From Pseudomonas frederiksbergensis (GTDB taxonomy: Bacteria > Pseudomonadota > Gammaproteobacteria > Pseudomonadales > Pseudomonadaceae): 64,000 nucleotides of DNA. The notes below the pieces were generated by a model. That model saw nothing but the letters and a program-made list of their open reading frames with translations, had not been told where the DNA came from and ran no database searches. The translations under genes were made by a program, and so were the position numbers. Positions within the stretch are counted from its first letter, which is position 1, and every line of letters begins with the position of its first letter. Where the stretch lies: assembly GCF_000802155.2 (NCBI RefSeq), contig NZ_JQGJ02000010.1, positions 62,001-126,000 of the forward strand, in the 5' to 3' direction. Below are positions 1-8,441 of the stretch, one piece after another.

Positions 1-858
1 CGGATCGTCGGTTTGCGAACCTTCGATGGCTTTCTGGGCCTTTCTGGTCAACACCACGATATCGATACGCCGGTTGACCGGATTGAACGGATCCTTGCGA
101 TCGAACAGTGCCGAAGAAGCGTAGCCGACCACTCGCGCCACTTGCTCATCCGGATAGCTGCCCGCCACCAGGGCACGACGTGCCGCGTTGGCGCGGTTGG
201 CCGACAATTCCCAGTTACCGAAATCGCCTTTGCCCACGTAAGGCTTGGCATCGGTGTGACCGCTGATACTGATCTTGTTCGGCACCGCCTTGATGGTGTC
301 GGCCATGGCCAGCAGGATATCTTCGAAATACGGTTTGAGCCGTGCGCTGCCAGAGTCGAACATCGGACGGTTATCGGCATCCATGATCTGGATGCGCAGG
401 CCGTTCGGCGTGATCTCGAACAGGATCTGGTCCTTGAACTTCTGCAGCTCGGGGTTCTCTTCGACCTTGTTCTGCAACTCTTGCAGGAGCAATTCCAGGC
501 GCTCGCGCTCGACCTGCTCGGCCATGCCCTCGGCCTCATTGGCGTCGACGGTCGCCTTGTCGGGTTGGGGCTGGGACTTGACCTCGGGGTTGAGGGTGTT
601 CTCCGGCGCCAGGACGGGCGAACCGCCCAGGTCGATGATGTACGGCGTGCCGCTCTCGGAAAAACCGACCGGGTCCTTGAAGTAACCGGCGATCGCGATT
701 TTCTGTTCCGGCGTGGCCGTGGAGAGCAGCCACAGCACCAGAAAGAACGCCATCATCGCCGTGGCAAAGTCGGCGAAGGCGATTTTCCAGGCGCCGCCAT
801 GGTGCCCGCCGGCAATGCGCTTGACGCGCTTTACGATGATCGGCTGGTTATTTTCCAT
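1..858 (-). CDS. motB: Flagellar motor protein MotB (3' end cut by window)
   Basis: Stator protein that anchors the MotA/MotB proton channel to peptidoglycan and couples proton flow to flagellar rotation. The reading frame is open from the ATG at 858 to base 1, giving 286 residues with no stop, so the C-terminus lies outside the window. The N-terminus has the typical short basic cytoplasmic tail, then one membrane segment holding the proton-binding Asp (about D30, in AFADFATAMMAFF). An OmpA-like peptidoglycan-binding domain follows, with the SGHTDAKP and NxxLSxxRA-type motifs. It lies 3 bases after motA, so the two are co-transcribed. The pair stands alone, away from the main flagellar and chemotaxis genes, as for motAB (PA4953-4954) in P. 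aeruginosa. Confidence 0.96.
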   Translation of the reverse strand, partial: MENNQPIIVKRVKRIAGGHHGGAWKIAFADFATAMMAFFLVLWLLSTATPEQKIAIAGYFKDPVGFSESGTPYIIDLGGSPVLAPENTLNPEVKSQPQPDKATVDANEAEGMAEQVERERLELLLQELQNKVEENPELQKFKDQILFEITPNGLRIQIMDADNRPMFDSGSARLKPYFEDILLAMADTIKAVPNKISISGHTDAKPYVGKGDFGNWELSANRANAARRALVAGSYPDEQVARVVGYASSALFDRKDPFNPVNRRIDIVVLTRKAQKAIEGSQTDDP

Positions 859-861
859 AAC

Positions 862-1713
862 TTAACGACCGCGAACCGCTTGTTCCAGCTCGGCAAAGCT
901 TGGACGGTGCTTCGGGTACAGGACCTTGCGACCGAACTCCACCGCCAGCGACGGCGGCATGCCCGAGGCCGAGGCCACCAGGGAAGCCTTGATGGCTTCG
1001 TAGACGTTGAGTTCTTCCTTGGCGTCATGGGCCAGGGAGTGGGCCAGCGGGCCGAAGAAGCCATACGCTGCCAAGATACCGAAGAAGGTACCCACCAGCG
1101 CCGCACCTACGTGCATGCCGATGGAGGCCTGGTCGCCTGAGCCCAGGGACGCCATGGTCACCACGATACCCAATACCGCCGCAACGATACCGAAGCCGGG
1201 CATGCCGTCGGCAATGCCGTTGACCGCGTGGGAGGGGTGCTCCAGCTCCTCCTTGAGGCTGTACAGCTCCATGTCGAACAAACCTTCCAGCTCATGGGGG
1301 GCCATGTTGCCGGACGACATGATGCGCAGGTAGTCGCAGATGAACGCGGTCATGCGCTCGTCTTTCAGCACCGACGGGTACTTGGCGAAGATCGGGCTGG
1401 CGGCGGCGTCTTCGATATCGCCCTCGATCGCCATCATGCCTTCGCGACGGCTCTTGTTGAGGATCTCGTAGACCAGCCCCAACACCTCGAGATAGAAGGT
1501 GTGGGTAAAGCGCGAGCCGAACATGCTCAAGGATTTCTTGAGCACATGCATCGTCGTGTAGCCAGGGTTTGCCTGGAGGAATGCGCCGAGGGCGGCACCG
1601 CCGATGATCAACACCTCGAAAGGCTGGACCAACGCAGCGATCTTGCCATGGGAAAGCACGTATCCGCCGAGCACGCTCGCGAACACGACAATGATGCCGA
1701 TAATTTTAGCCAT
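862..1713 (-). CDS. motA: Flagellar motor stator protein MotA
   Basis: Inner-membrane proton-channel half of the flagellar stator; it works with MotB. The protein is 283 residues starting MAKIIGIIVVFAS, which is the usual family start and length. An in-frame extension 26 codons upstream exists but is not family-like. Four hydrophobic segments are visible, two near the N-terminus and two around residues 170-225 (GFGIVAAVLGIVVTMASL and GAALVGTFFGILAAYGFFGP). The cytoplasmic loop between them contains the charged residues that contact the FliG rotor. It is the first gene of the motAB pair. The Shine-Dalgarno sequence ahead of the ATG is weak. Confidence 0.97.
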   Translation of the reverse strand: MAKIIGIIVVFASVLGGYVLSHGKIAALVQPFEVLIIGGAALGAFLQANPGYTTMHVLKKSLSMFGSRFTHTFYLEVLGLVYEILNKSRREGMMAIEGDIEDAAASPIFAKYPSVLKDERMTAFICDYLRIMSSGNMAPHELEGLFDMELYSLKEELEHPSHAVNGIADGMPGFGIVAAVLGIVVTMASLGSGDQASIGMHVGAALVGTFFGILAAYGFFGPLAHSLAHDAKEELNVYEAIKASLVASASGMPPSLAVEFGRKVLYPKHRPSFAELEQAVRGR

Positions 1714-1880
1714 AGATAGAAAGTACTTATTTAAGTCGGGTTCAAGGTCATATTCGGAAGCTGAAAAATCTCTTCTTCTACTTATCGGCAAAACTGCGCC
1801 AGACTATAGCCAGTTCCGGCGAAAAGCCAATTTTGCCCCGCTCCGGGCGTAGATACCCCATGCGAAGATCGCGTCCAACC

Positions 1881-3419
1881 ATGGCTAACGAAACGAACGT
1901 TCCGACTCCAAGACCGACCACGCTCGAAGGCTGGGTAAAGCTGCTCGAAGGCGTCCACCTGCCGGTTCCCCAGGCCAGCCATGACCTGGTGTGCAAGGCC
2001 ATTGCCGACAGCCGCCGCTCGTTGCGCGATATTGCCGAGTTGATGCAAGACAGCCCGGCGCTGGCCCTGAGCGTCATCCGCGAAGCCAATCATCACACCC
2101 ACGGCACCCTTGCGGAGCCGGCGGAAAATCTCGAAGTGGCGATAAACCGCCTTGGCCTCAAGCGCACCGAAGAGCTGCTCGCGCGCCTGCCCTCGCTGCC
2201 GGAGCACCAGATACCAGTTGCCCTGCGCCAGGTGCAACTGATCAGCCAGCACGCCACACAACAGGCCAATGGCTTTTTCGCCAGCCGCCTGGCGCGGCTG
2301 TGGCAGGACATCCATTGGGGCAGCCTGTTGTTTCTCTCGCCGCTCTGGCCGTTGGCCTTGACTCACCCTCGCTTGTTGGGGGAATGGGAGTTGCGGGTCG
2401 TCCATAAAGGCCAGCCCGCCAGACAGGTCGAGCGCGAACTGTTCGGCGTCAGCCTGCTGAAAATCTGCCTCGCCCTGGTGGAGGCATGGCGCCTTCCGAA
2501 CTGGGTGGCACAGGGTTATCGCCTGTTGCTCAATGAACGCCGCGAACTGGTCAAAGTACTGCGCATTGCCCGCGACAGCGAACATCCGCTGCGCCAGCAA
2601 AACCGCCTGGATGACGACCCGACGCTGCGACGCTGGCTCAATCAGCCGGCCAACACCGTGTTGCTGGCCAACGGCTTGGCACTTGCGGCGCACCAGGCGT
2701 GGGACAGCCCCCACCTCGCCCGCTGGCAATATCTCACCAGCCTGTATCTGCAAATGCCGATGGACGAGCTTCAGCAACAGTTGCACCAGCAAGCCGCCAA
2801 CAGTGCCCGCCAGCATGCCATGCCAGACCTGTGGCACCCCGCCGTGGCATTGATCTGGCCCTCAGGCAGCCGCCGCGTGCACCCCGGCTTGTTGCCAGCC
2901 GCCCCACCCAGTGCCCAGGACCTGTCCCAATGGCGCAAGCAATGCGCCGAGCTGCTGGTGGAACCGAGCCCCTTCAGCAATGCCATGCACCTGACCACTT
3001 CAGCGCGCAACGCCCTGGCGGCGTGCGGCATGCGCCGGGTGATGATTTTGATGGCCGATCGCAGCCAGACCAGCGTGCGCGTGCACCAGACCGCCGGCCT
3101 GCCCAAGGAAGCAGCGGCGATGAGCTTCTCAATCAGCCAGAGCAAGGTCCTGCAGCGACTACTGGGCCAACAGGCCCAGGTACGCCTGAATCCCGAGAAC
3201 AACGCGCAGTTTTCTGCCTTGCTGCCGCCGGGCCTGCGCGCCCTGTTCCGGGGCGAGCACTTGCTGTTGCGCTCGCTGACCTGCAATGGACGGGTGATCA
3301 TGCTGGTGGTTGCGGACCAGGGCGGCGGGCCGTTTTCGGACGTGACCGTGCAGGCTTTCGGCAAAACCGTGCAATGCATCGAAAGGGCGCTGCACAGCTT
3401 TACCAACCGTGGCCGCTGA
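1881..3419 (+). CDS. HDOD domain-containing protein
   Basis: A 512-residue cytoplasmic protein. Its N-terminal 200 residues look like an HDOD domain, the non-catalytic HD-related output domain: they include VPQASHDLVCKAI, a DSPALALSVIREAN segment and a following IxxLG-like NRLGLKRTEELL. The rest is a helical and GAF-like region of unclear role. The ATG at 1881 (MANETNVPT) was chosen over an earlier in-frame ATG at 1833, because the earlier residues are arginine-rich and not family-like. It diverges from motA and precedes rhdA by 43 bases. This matches PA4955 in P. aeruginosa by position. HDOD proteins act in signalling, but no specific role can be read here. Confidence 0.8.
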   Translation: MANETNVPTPRPTTLEGWVKLLEGVHLPVPQASHDLVCKAIADSRRSLRDIAELMQDSPALALSVIREANHHTHGTLAEPAENLEVAINRLGLKRTEELLARLPSLPEHQIPVALRQVQLISQHATQQANGFFASRLARLWQDIHWGSLLFLSPLWPLALTHPRLLGEWELRVVHKGQPARQVERELFGVSLLKICLALVEAWRLPNWVAQGYRLLLNERRELVKVLRIARDSEHPLRQQNRLDDDPTLRRWLNQPANTVLLANGLALAAHQAWDSPHLARWQYLTSLYLQMPMDELQQQLHQQAANSARQHAMPDLWHPAVALIWPSGSRRVHPGLLPAAPPSAQDLSQWRKQCAELLVEPSPFSNAMHLTTSARNALAACGMRRVMILMADRSQTSVRVHQTAGLPKEAAAMSFSISQSKVLQRLLGQQAQVRLNPENNAQFSALLPPGLRALFRGEHLLLRSLTCNGRVIMLVVADQGGGPFSDVTVQAFGKTVQCIERALHSFTNRGR

Positions 3420-3462
3420 ACTTGCTACAATCCTTTCCCTTTTGCGCACCAGGAGACCTCAC

Positions 3463-4299
3463 ATGCCTGACTTCTCTGGCTTGCCGCTGGTAATCGAGCC
3501 GAACGAGCTCTTGCCGCGTCTCGATGCTCCCAACCTGATTCTGGTAGACCTGACCAGCGCCGAGCGCTACAGCACCGGCCACATTCCCGGCGCACGCTTC
3601 GTCGATCCGAAACGCACGCAACTGGGCCAGCCTCCGGCGCCGGGCCTGTTGCCGGCAAAGGCCGACCTGGAAACGCTGTTCGGCGGACTTGGGCACAACC
3701 CAGGCGCGGTCTACGTGGTGTATGACGAGGAAGGCGGCGGCTGGGCCGGACGTTTTATCTGGTTGCTCGATGTGATCGGGCACTCGAATTATCACTACCT
3801 GGACGGCGGCCTGTTGTCCTGGCTTGACCAAGGCCTGCCGGTGTCGACTGACGTCCCAGCACCGGCCGCAGGTCCCGTCGACCTGGTGCTGCACGACGAA
3901 CCCACCGCCACTCGCGAGTATCTGCAAAGCCGTCTTGGCGCTGCGGACCTGGCCATCTGGGATGCACGCGGCCCGCTGGAGTATTCCGGTGAAAAAGTCG
4001 TCGCGGCACGGGGCGGACACATACCAGGCGCGGTCAATTTCGAATGGACCGCGGGCATGGACCCGGCGCGTAGCCTGCGCATCCGCAAGGACATGCCGCA
4101 AATTCTCGACCAGTTGGGCATAACCCCCGACAAAGAAATCATCACTCACTGCCAGACCCACCACCGCTCCGGCTTCACCTATCTGGTGGCCAAGGCGCTC
4201 GGTTATCCGCGAGTCAAAGCCTATGCCGGTTCCTGGGGCGAATGGGGCAACCACCCCGACACGCCCATTGAGCCTTTGAAGATTGTTAAGGACAGTTAA
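3463..4299 (+). CDS. rhdA: Thiosulfate:cyanide sulfurtransferase (rhodanese)
   Basis: Transfers sulfane sulfur from thiosulfate to cyanide or other thiophiles through a persulfide on an active-site cysteine. It is a 278-residue tandem-rhodanese protein. The N-terminal domain is inactive, with VDLTSAERYSTGHIPGARFVD. The C-terminal domain has the catalytic loop CQTHHRSG, the variant typical of the Azotobacter/Pseudomonas RhdA type. The start at 3463 is supported by an AGGAGA ribosome-binding site 6 bases upstream. Its TAA stop overlaps the ATG of psd by one base (TAATG), so the two genes are translationally coupled. This linkage is also found in P. aeruginosa (PA4956-4957). Confidence 0.94.
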   Translation: MPDFSGLPLVIEPNELLPRLDAPNLILVDLTSAERYSTGHIPGARFVDPKRTQLGQPPAPGLLPAKADLETLFGGLGHNPGAVYVVYDEEGGGWAGRFIWLLDVIGHSNYHYLDGGLLSWLDQGLPVSTDVPAPAAGPVDLVLHDEPTATREYLQSRLGAADLAIWDARGPLEYSGEKVVAARGGHIPGAVNFEWTAGMDPARSLRIRKDMPQILDQLGITPDKEIITHCQTHHRSGFTYLVAKALGYPRVKAYAGSWGEWGNHPDTPIEPLKIVKDS

Positions 4300-5159
4300 T
4301 GAAAAACCGCTTGTTCATCCTCTCCCAGTACCTGCTGCCGCACCATCTGTTGTCGCGACTGGCCGGCTGCATTGCCGAGTGCCGCGTACGCTGGTTCAAG
4401 AACGCCTTCACGGCCTGGTTCGCCAAGCGCTACCAGGTCGACATGTCCCAGGCGCTGGTGGAAGACCTCACCGCGTACGAGCACTTCAATGCGTTCTTCA
4501 CCCGAGCACTGAAAGACGGCGCGCGGCCCCTGGACCAAACACCCGGCGCGATCCTCAGCCCCGCCGACGGCGCCGTCAGCCAGCTTGGCCCGATCGAACA
4601 TGGCCGGGTGTTCCAGGCCAAGGGCCACAGTTTCAGCGTGCTGGAACTGCTGGGTGGTGACGCGGCCAACGCGGCGCCGTTCATGGGCGGCGACTTCGCC
4701 ACGATCTACTTGTCGCCCAAGGACTATCACCGCGTGCACATGCCGCTGGCCGGCACCCTGCGGGAAATGGTCTACATCCCGGGCCGGATTTTCTCGGTCA
4801 ACCAGACCACCGCCGAAAACGTCCCGGAGCTGTTTGCCCGCAACGAACGCGTCGCGTGCATTTTCGACACCGAGCGCGGGCCGATGGCCGTGGTCTTGGT
4901 GGGCGCGATGATCGTCGCGTCCATCGAAACCGTCTGGGCCGGCCTGGTGACGCCGCCCAAGCGCGAGCTGAAAACCTTCCGCTATGACGAAGCGGCCCGC
5001 GGGCCGATACATCTGGAAAAAGGCGCCGAACTGGGGCGCTTCAAGCTGGGTTCGACCGCCATCGTGCTGTTCGGGCCGGACCAGGTGAAGTGGAGCGAAG
5101 AGCTGGTGGCCGGCTCGCCGGTGCAGATGGGCCAGGCCCTGGCACTGCCGAACGCCTGA
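4299..5159 (+). CDS. psd: Phosphatidylserine decarboxylase proenzyme
   Basis: Converts phosphatidylserine to phosphatidylethanolamine, the last step in making the main membrane phospholipid, at the inner membrane. It is 286 residues, the usual length for the short bacterial form. The autocleavage motif LGST is at residues 250-253; Ser252 becomes the pyruvoyl group of the alpha chain. Other family blocks are visible: SPADGAVSQLG, KGHSFSVLELLG and FLSPKDYHRVHMP-like LSPKDYHRVHMP. It is the second gene of the rhdA-psd unit, and a perfect 14-base hairpin follows its stop. Confidence 0.97.
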   Translation: MKNRLFILSQYLLPHHLLSRLAGCIAECRVRWFKNAFTAWFAKRYQVDMSQALVEDLTAYEHFNAFFTRALKDGARPLDQTPGAILSPADGAVSQLGPIEHGRVFQAKGHSFSVLELLGGDAANAAPFMGGDFATIYLSPKDYHRVHMPLAGTLREMVYIPGRIFSVNQTTAENVPELFARNERVACIFDTERGPMAVVLVGAMIVASIETVWAGLVTPPKRELKTFRYDEAARGPIHLEKGAELGRFKLGSTAIVLFGPDQVKWSEELVAGSPVQMGQALALPNA

Positions 5160-5169
5160 GCCTTTCCCG

Positions 5170-5203
5170 ATGATCATTCCTACCCAGCTGTAGGAATGAT
5201 CAT
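5170..5203. promoter_or_regulatory. Perfect 14-base inverted repeat after psd
   Basis: ATGATCATTCCTAC at 5170-5183 pairs exactly with its reverse complement at 5190-5203 across a 6-base loop (CCAGCT). As RNA it would form a strong hairpin 10 bases after the psd stop. No run of T follows on either side, so it is not a textbook intrinsic terminator. It could act as an mRNA 3' end or stabiliser, or as an operator ahead of the gene starting at 5282. Its function is not known. Confidence 0.6.
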
Positions 5204-5281
5204 GCTCAACCTACATACCCTGCCCACAGCTGCTAGAGTTGGAAACATCCTTTTCATTTCCCGCCGGAGCCCGTCCACGGC

Positions 5282-7042
5282 ATGAATGAGACCAGCCCTC
5301 TCCAGCTACTGCGCGTGTCGACACCGACCCAGTCGCGCCTGTCCTTTTGCGATGCCACGCCACGCGATCTCAAGCGTTGGATCGCCAACCTGCCCAAGGC
5401 CAACATCGGCGAAACCGCTCGCCTGCTGTACCAGGCACTCGGCGAACTGAACCAACTGCTCACCCCCAGCGATAACCGCCTGCAAATGCTGGAGTTGCTG
5501 CGGCCGGAGGTTTATTACGTCTGCAAGCACCTCGAGCGGCATTTCCTGCAACAGGCCATCGTGCTGGATGACCGCTCGCGCAAGATCGTCAACCTGTGCC
5601 AGGCGCTGCAAGCCCACCTGGCAATGGGCTACAAACAAATCGTCGGACGTATCGCGTCGAAATTCTCCAAAGACCGGGCGCGCCTGCTGGCAAGTGCCTT
5701 GCAGCGGGCTATTCATGCGCTCAACAGCACCTTGCTGCGCTCCAGCCAGTTGTACAGTCCGGTGCCCGAAGGACTCTGGCTCGATTTGCATCAGCTGTAC
5801 CGGATCGCCTGCCTGCACAAATTGCAGCACTTGGCCGTCAGCGATGAACTGGCCAGCCAGGTTCATCAATTGAACGTCGAGCAAACGTACGTCGTCGCAC
5901 TGTTGCTGGGCGCCTCGCGCAGCAATCAGTTGCGCCAGAGCCAGATCGCCCGATTGGCCGAAGTGCTGGAACCCTGGAGCCAATGGGTCCAGCTGGACCC
6001 GGCCGTCACCGCCTCGAGCCTGTTCGCAGTGTCCCCGCAGTTGGATGTCGGGCCACGCTATCGCTCGAAATTCCGCGCTGAACAGCAACCCACCCTATTG
6101 GGTTTCGATCCCCAGCCGCTGGTGCGTGCCATCACCGCCCACCTGGCTCAACCGGTCGAGTCGACATTGACGGTACCGGCCGGCATGAGTGCCGATACCC
6201 TGCACCACCTGCAAGCCGCCTGGGGCGAGGCAGCCGAGCGCAGCTTCCAGCGCACCGAAGGCAACGGCACGCTGACCCTGTGCGTGGGCATGAGCGCCTT
6301 GCACTATTACCTTGGAGGGGAACGCTCTTTCAGTGAAATCCTGAAGAACCCGGCCACGCGCAAGGCCCGCTTCGAGGCGTCGCCCACCCGGAAAAGCGAT
6401 ACCTGGGACCAAGCCTTCGATGCAGCGCCCAGCGGCGACAGCGAGCTTTTGCCCTACGAAGAAATCGAGTACCCGGTCAATCCGACCGATGACGAAAGTG
6501 CAAGCTCCGACAATCAGCATCATTTCCCGACCTACGACTTGCCGGTCATCAACCACAGCCCGGGCGGTTACTGCCTTGGCTGGCCGAAGGAAGTACCGGA
6601 ACAATTGCAGGCCGGCGAAATGGTGGGTATCCGGGACGCCAACGACGAGAGTTGGAGCATTGCCGTGGTGCGCTGGATTCGCCAGGTGCGCAACGGCGCG
6701 ATGCAAATGGGGATTGAACTGGTTGCGCCCCATGCCCAGCCCTGCGGCCTGCAATTGCTTCGCGAGCAAAACGAACAAGGGCACTATCTGCGGGGACTGC
6801 TGCTTCCGGAAATCAGCGCCATCGATTTGCCCCCAACCGTGATCGCCCCGCGCCTGCCTTTCCAGGAAGGCCAGCAAGTATTGATCAACACCAACGGACA
6901 GGAACGGCGCGCCGGCCTTGATCGACGCGTGACCAGCACCCACAGCTTCAACCAGTTCGCCTATCGCCAGGACGACTCGACGGCAAACGGGGATGAAGGT
7001 GCGCAAGAGGGGGATTTCGATTCGTTGTGGAAGTCGCTTTAG
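5282..7042 (+). CDS. Conserved hypothetical protein with PilZ-like C-terminal region
   Basis: A 586-residue soluble protein with no signal peptide or membrane segment. The N-terminal two thirds are helical. An acidic, low-complexity linker lies around residues 375-415. Residues 445-490 (MVGIRDANDE...AVVRWIRQ...MQMGIELVAP) resemble the second half of PilZ domains (W.VG.VRW...MQLGIE), and a basic RRAGLDRRV stretch lies near residue 541. In P. aeruginosa the gene in this position (PA4958) sits next to fimX, which is missing here. A c-di-GMP-related role is therefore possible but inferred. It starts 122 bases after psd, with its own leader. Confidence 0.65.
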   Translation: MNETSPLQLLRVSTPTQSRLSFCDATPRDLKRWIANLPKANIGETARLLYQALGELNQLLTPSDNRLQMLELLRPEVYYVCKHLERHFLQQAIVLDDRSRKIVNLCQALQAHLAMGYKQIVGRIASKFSKDRARLLASALQRAIHALNSTLLRSSQLYSPVPEGLWLDLHQLYRIACLHKLQHLAVSDELASQVHQLNVEQTYVVALLLGASRSNQLRQSQIARLAEVLEPWSQWVQLDPAVTASSLFAVSPQLDVGPRYRSKFRAEQQPTLLGFDPQPLVRAITAHLAQPVESTLTVPAGMSADTLHHLQAAWGEAAERSFQRTEGNGTLTLCVGMSALHYYLGGERSFSEILKNPATRKARFEASPTRKSDTWDQAFDAAPSGDSELLPYEEIEYPVNPTDDESASSDNQHHFPTYDLPVINHSPGGYCLGWPKEVPEQLQAGEMVGIRDANDESWSIAVVRWIRQVRNGAMQMGIELVAPHAQPCGLQLLREQNEQGHYLRGLLLPEISAIDLPPTVIAPRLPFQEGQQVLINTNGQERRAGLDRRVTSTHSFNQFAYRQDDSTANGDEGAQEGDFDSLWKSL

Positions 7043-7062
7043 AATTCAAAACATAGCCTTAT

Positions 7063-7090
7063 GTGGCGAGGGGATTTATCCCCTCGCCAC
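7063..7090. repeat. REP-type hairpin between the PilZ-like gene and serB
   Basis: GTGGCGAGGGGA and its complement TCCCCTCGCCAC lie around a 4-base loop, giving a perfect 12-base hairpin that fills the gap between two convergent genes. It belongs to the same short-repeat family as the hairpins at 23454, 27271 and 29981. It may end transcription from both sides. Confidence 0.85.
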
Positions 7091-7093
7091 AGC

Positions 7094-8308
7094 TCAAGCC
7101 TGCCCGTCGCGATCACGAAAGCCCAGCAAGTACAGCACCCCATCCAACCCTAAGGTCGAAATCGCCTGCCGTGCCGATTGCTTGACCAGCGGCTTGGCCC
7201 GGAACGCCACGCCCAGGCCAGCGATAGCCAGCATCGGCAGGTCGTTGGCACCGTCACCCACGGCAATGGTCTGCTCCAGGCGAAGGCCTTCTTTCGCGGC
7301 CAATTCACGCAGCAGGTCCGCCTTGCGCTGGGCATCGACGATCGGCTCTACGGCCACGCCGGTGACCTTGCCGTCCACCACTTCCAATTCGTTGGCGAAC
7401 ACGTAGTCGATGCCGAGCCTGGCTTGCAGCTGCTTGGCGAAGTAGGTGAAGCCGCCGGACAGGATGGCGGTCTTGTAGCCCAGGCGCTTGAGTTCGGCGA
7501 ACAGGGTTTCAGCGCCCTCGGTCAGGCGCAGTGAGGCGCCGATGGAGTCGAGCACGCTGACGTCCAGCCCCTTGAGCAATGCGAGGCGCTCCTTGAAGCT
7601 GGCGCGAAAATCCAGCTCACCGGCCATGGCACGCTCGGTGATGGCCGAAACCTTGTCGCCCACCCCCGCCGCCTTGGCCAGCTCGTCGATGACTTCGGCT
7701 TCGATCAGCGTCGAATCCATGTCGAACACCGCCAGGCGACGGTTGCGGCGGAACAGCGAGTCCTCCTGGAAGGCGATGTCGACGTTCAGCTCCTGGGCAA
7801 CGCTGAGGAATTCGGCGCGCAACGCTTGAGGATCAGCCGGTTCGCCGCGCACGGAGAACTCGATGCAACCCTTGCCCTGGTCAGCCGGAGTATCGAGCGG
7901 CATGCGCCCGGACAAACGGTCGATATGGTCGATGTTCAGCCCATATTGGGCGGTGATCGAACTGACGCGCTGCAACTGTTCGGCGGTCACCTTGCGGGTC
8001 AAGAGCGTCACGATATGGCGCTTCTTGCCTTGGCCGGCCACCCAATGCTGGTAATCGGCTTCGGACACTGGAGTGAAACGCACCTGCTGGTCGAGCTTGT
8101 AGGCCGTGAACAGGATGTCCTTGAGCACTGACTTGCTTTGTTCGGCGTCCGGGATTTCAACCAGGATGCCGAACGACAGCGTGTCATGGATCACCGCCTG
8201 ACCGATGTCGAGAATGTTCACACCACCCTGGGCCAGAACGCCGGTAATGGCTGCAGTCAGACCCGGACGGTCGCTGCCAGTGATGTTTATCAGGACGATT
8301 TCGCGCAA
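7094..8308 (-). CDS. serB: Phosphoserine phosphatase SerB
   Basis: Hydrolyses O-phosphoserine to serine, the last step of serine synthesis. It is 404 residues, the long Pseudomonas form. The N-terminal half carries tandem ACT-type domains (VLINITGSDRPGLTAAIT at the start and a second around residue 95) that probably sense amino acids. The C-terminal half is a HAD phosphatase with the nucleophile motif DMDSTL near residue 195, SGGFTYFAKQL (motif II) and GDGANDLPML (motif III). It is convergent with the upstream plus-strand gene and divergent from the HAMP protein at 8442. Confidence 0.96.
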   Translation of the reverse strand: MREIVLINITGSDRPGLTAAITGVLAQGGVNILDIGQAVIHDTLSFGILVEIPDAEQSKSVLKDILFTAYKLDQQVRFTPVSEADYQHWVAGQGKKRHIVTLLTRKVTAEQLQRVSSITAQYGLNIDHIDRLSGRMPLDTPADQGKGCIEFSVRGEPADPQALRAEFLSVAQELNVDIAFQEDSLFRRNRRLAVFDMDSTLIEAEVIDELAKAAGVGDKVSAITERAMAGELDFRASFKERLALLKGLDVSVLDSIGASLRLTEGAETLFAELKRLGYKTAILSGGFTYFAKQLQARLGIDYVFANELEVVDGKVTGVAVEPIVDAQRKADLLRELAAKEGLRLEQTIAVGDGANDLPMLAIAGLGVAFRAKPLVKQSARQAISTLGLDGVLYLLGFRDRDGQA

Positions 8309-8441
8309 GGCGCACCCCCGCAGGTGGAAAAAAACCGCATTCTACCCACATTCAGTGACCATCGGGCACCGCCAGTGCTTTGCCGGCCATGGGCCTGTCG
8401 CTATACTGCGCGTCAATTTCACGGACAAAGAGCCGAGCTCA

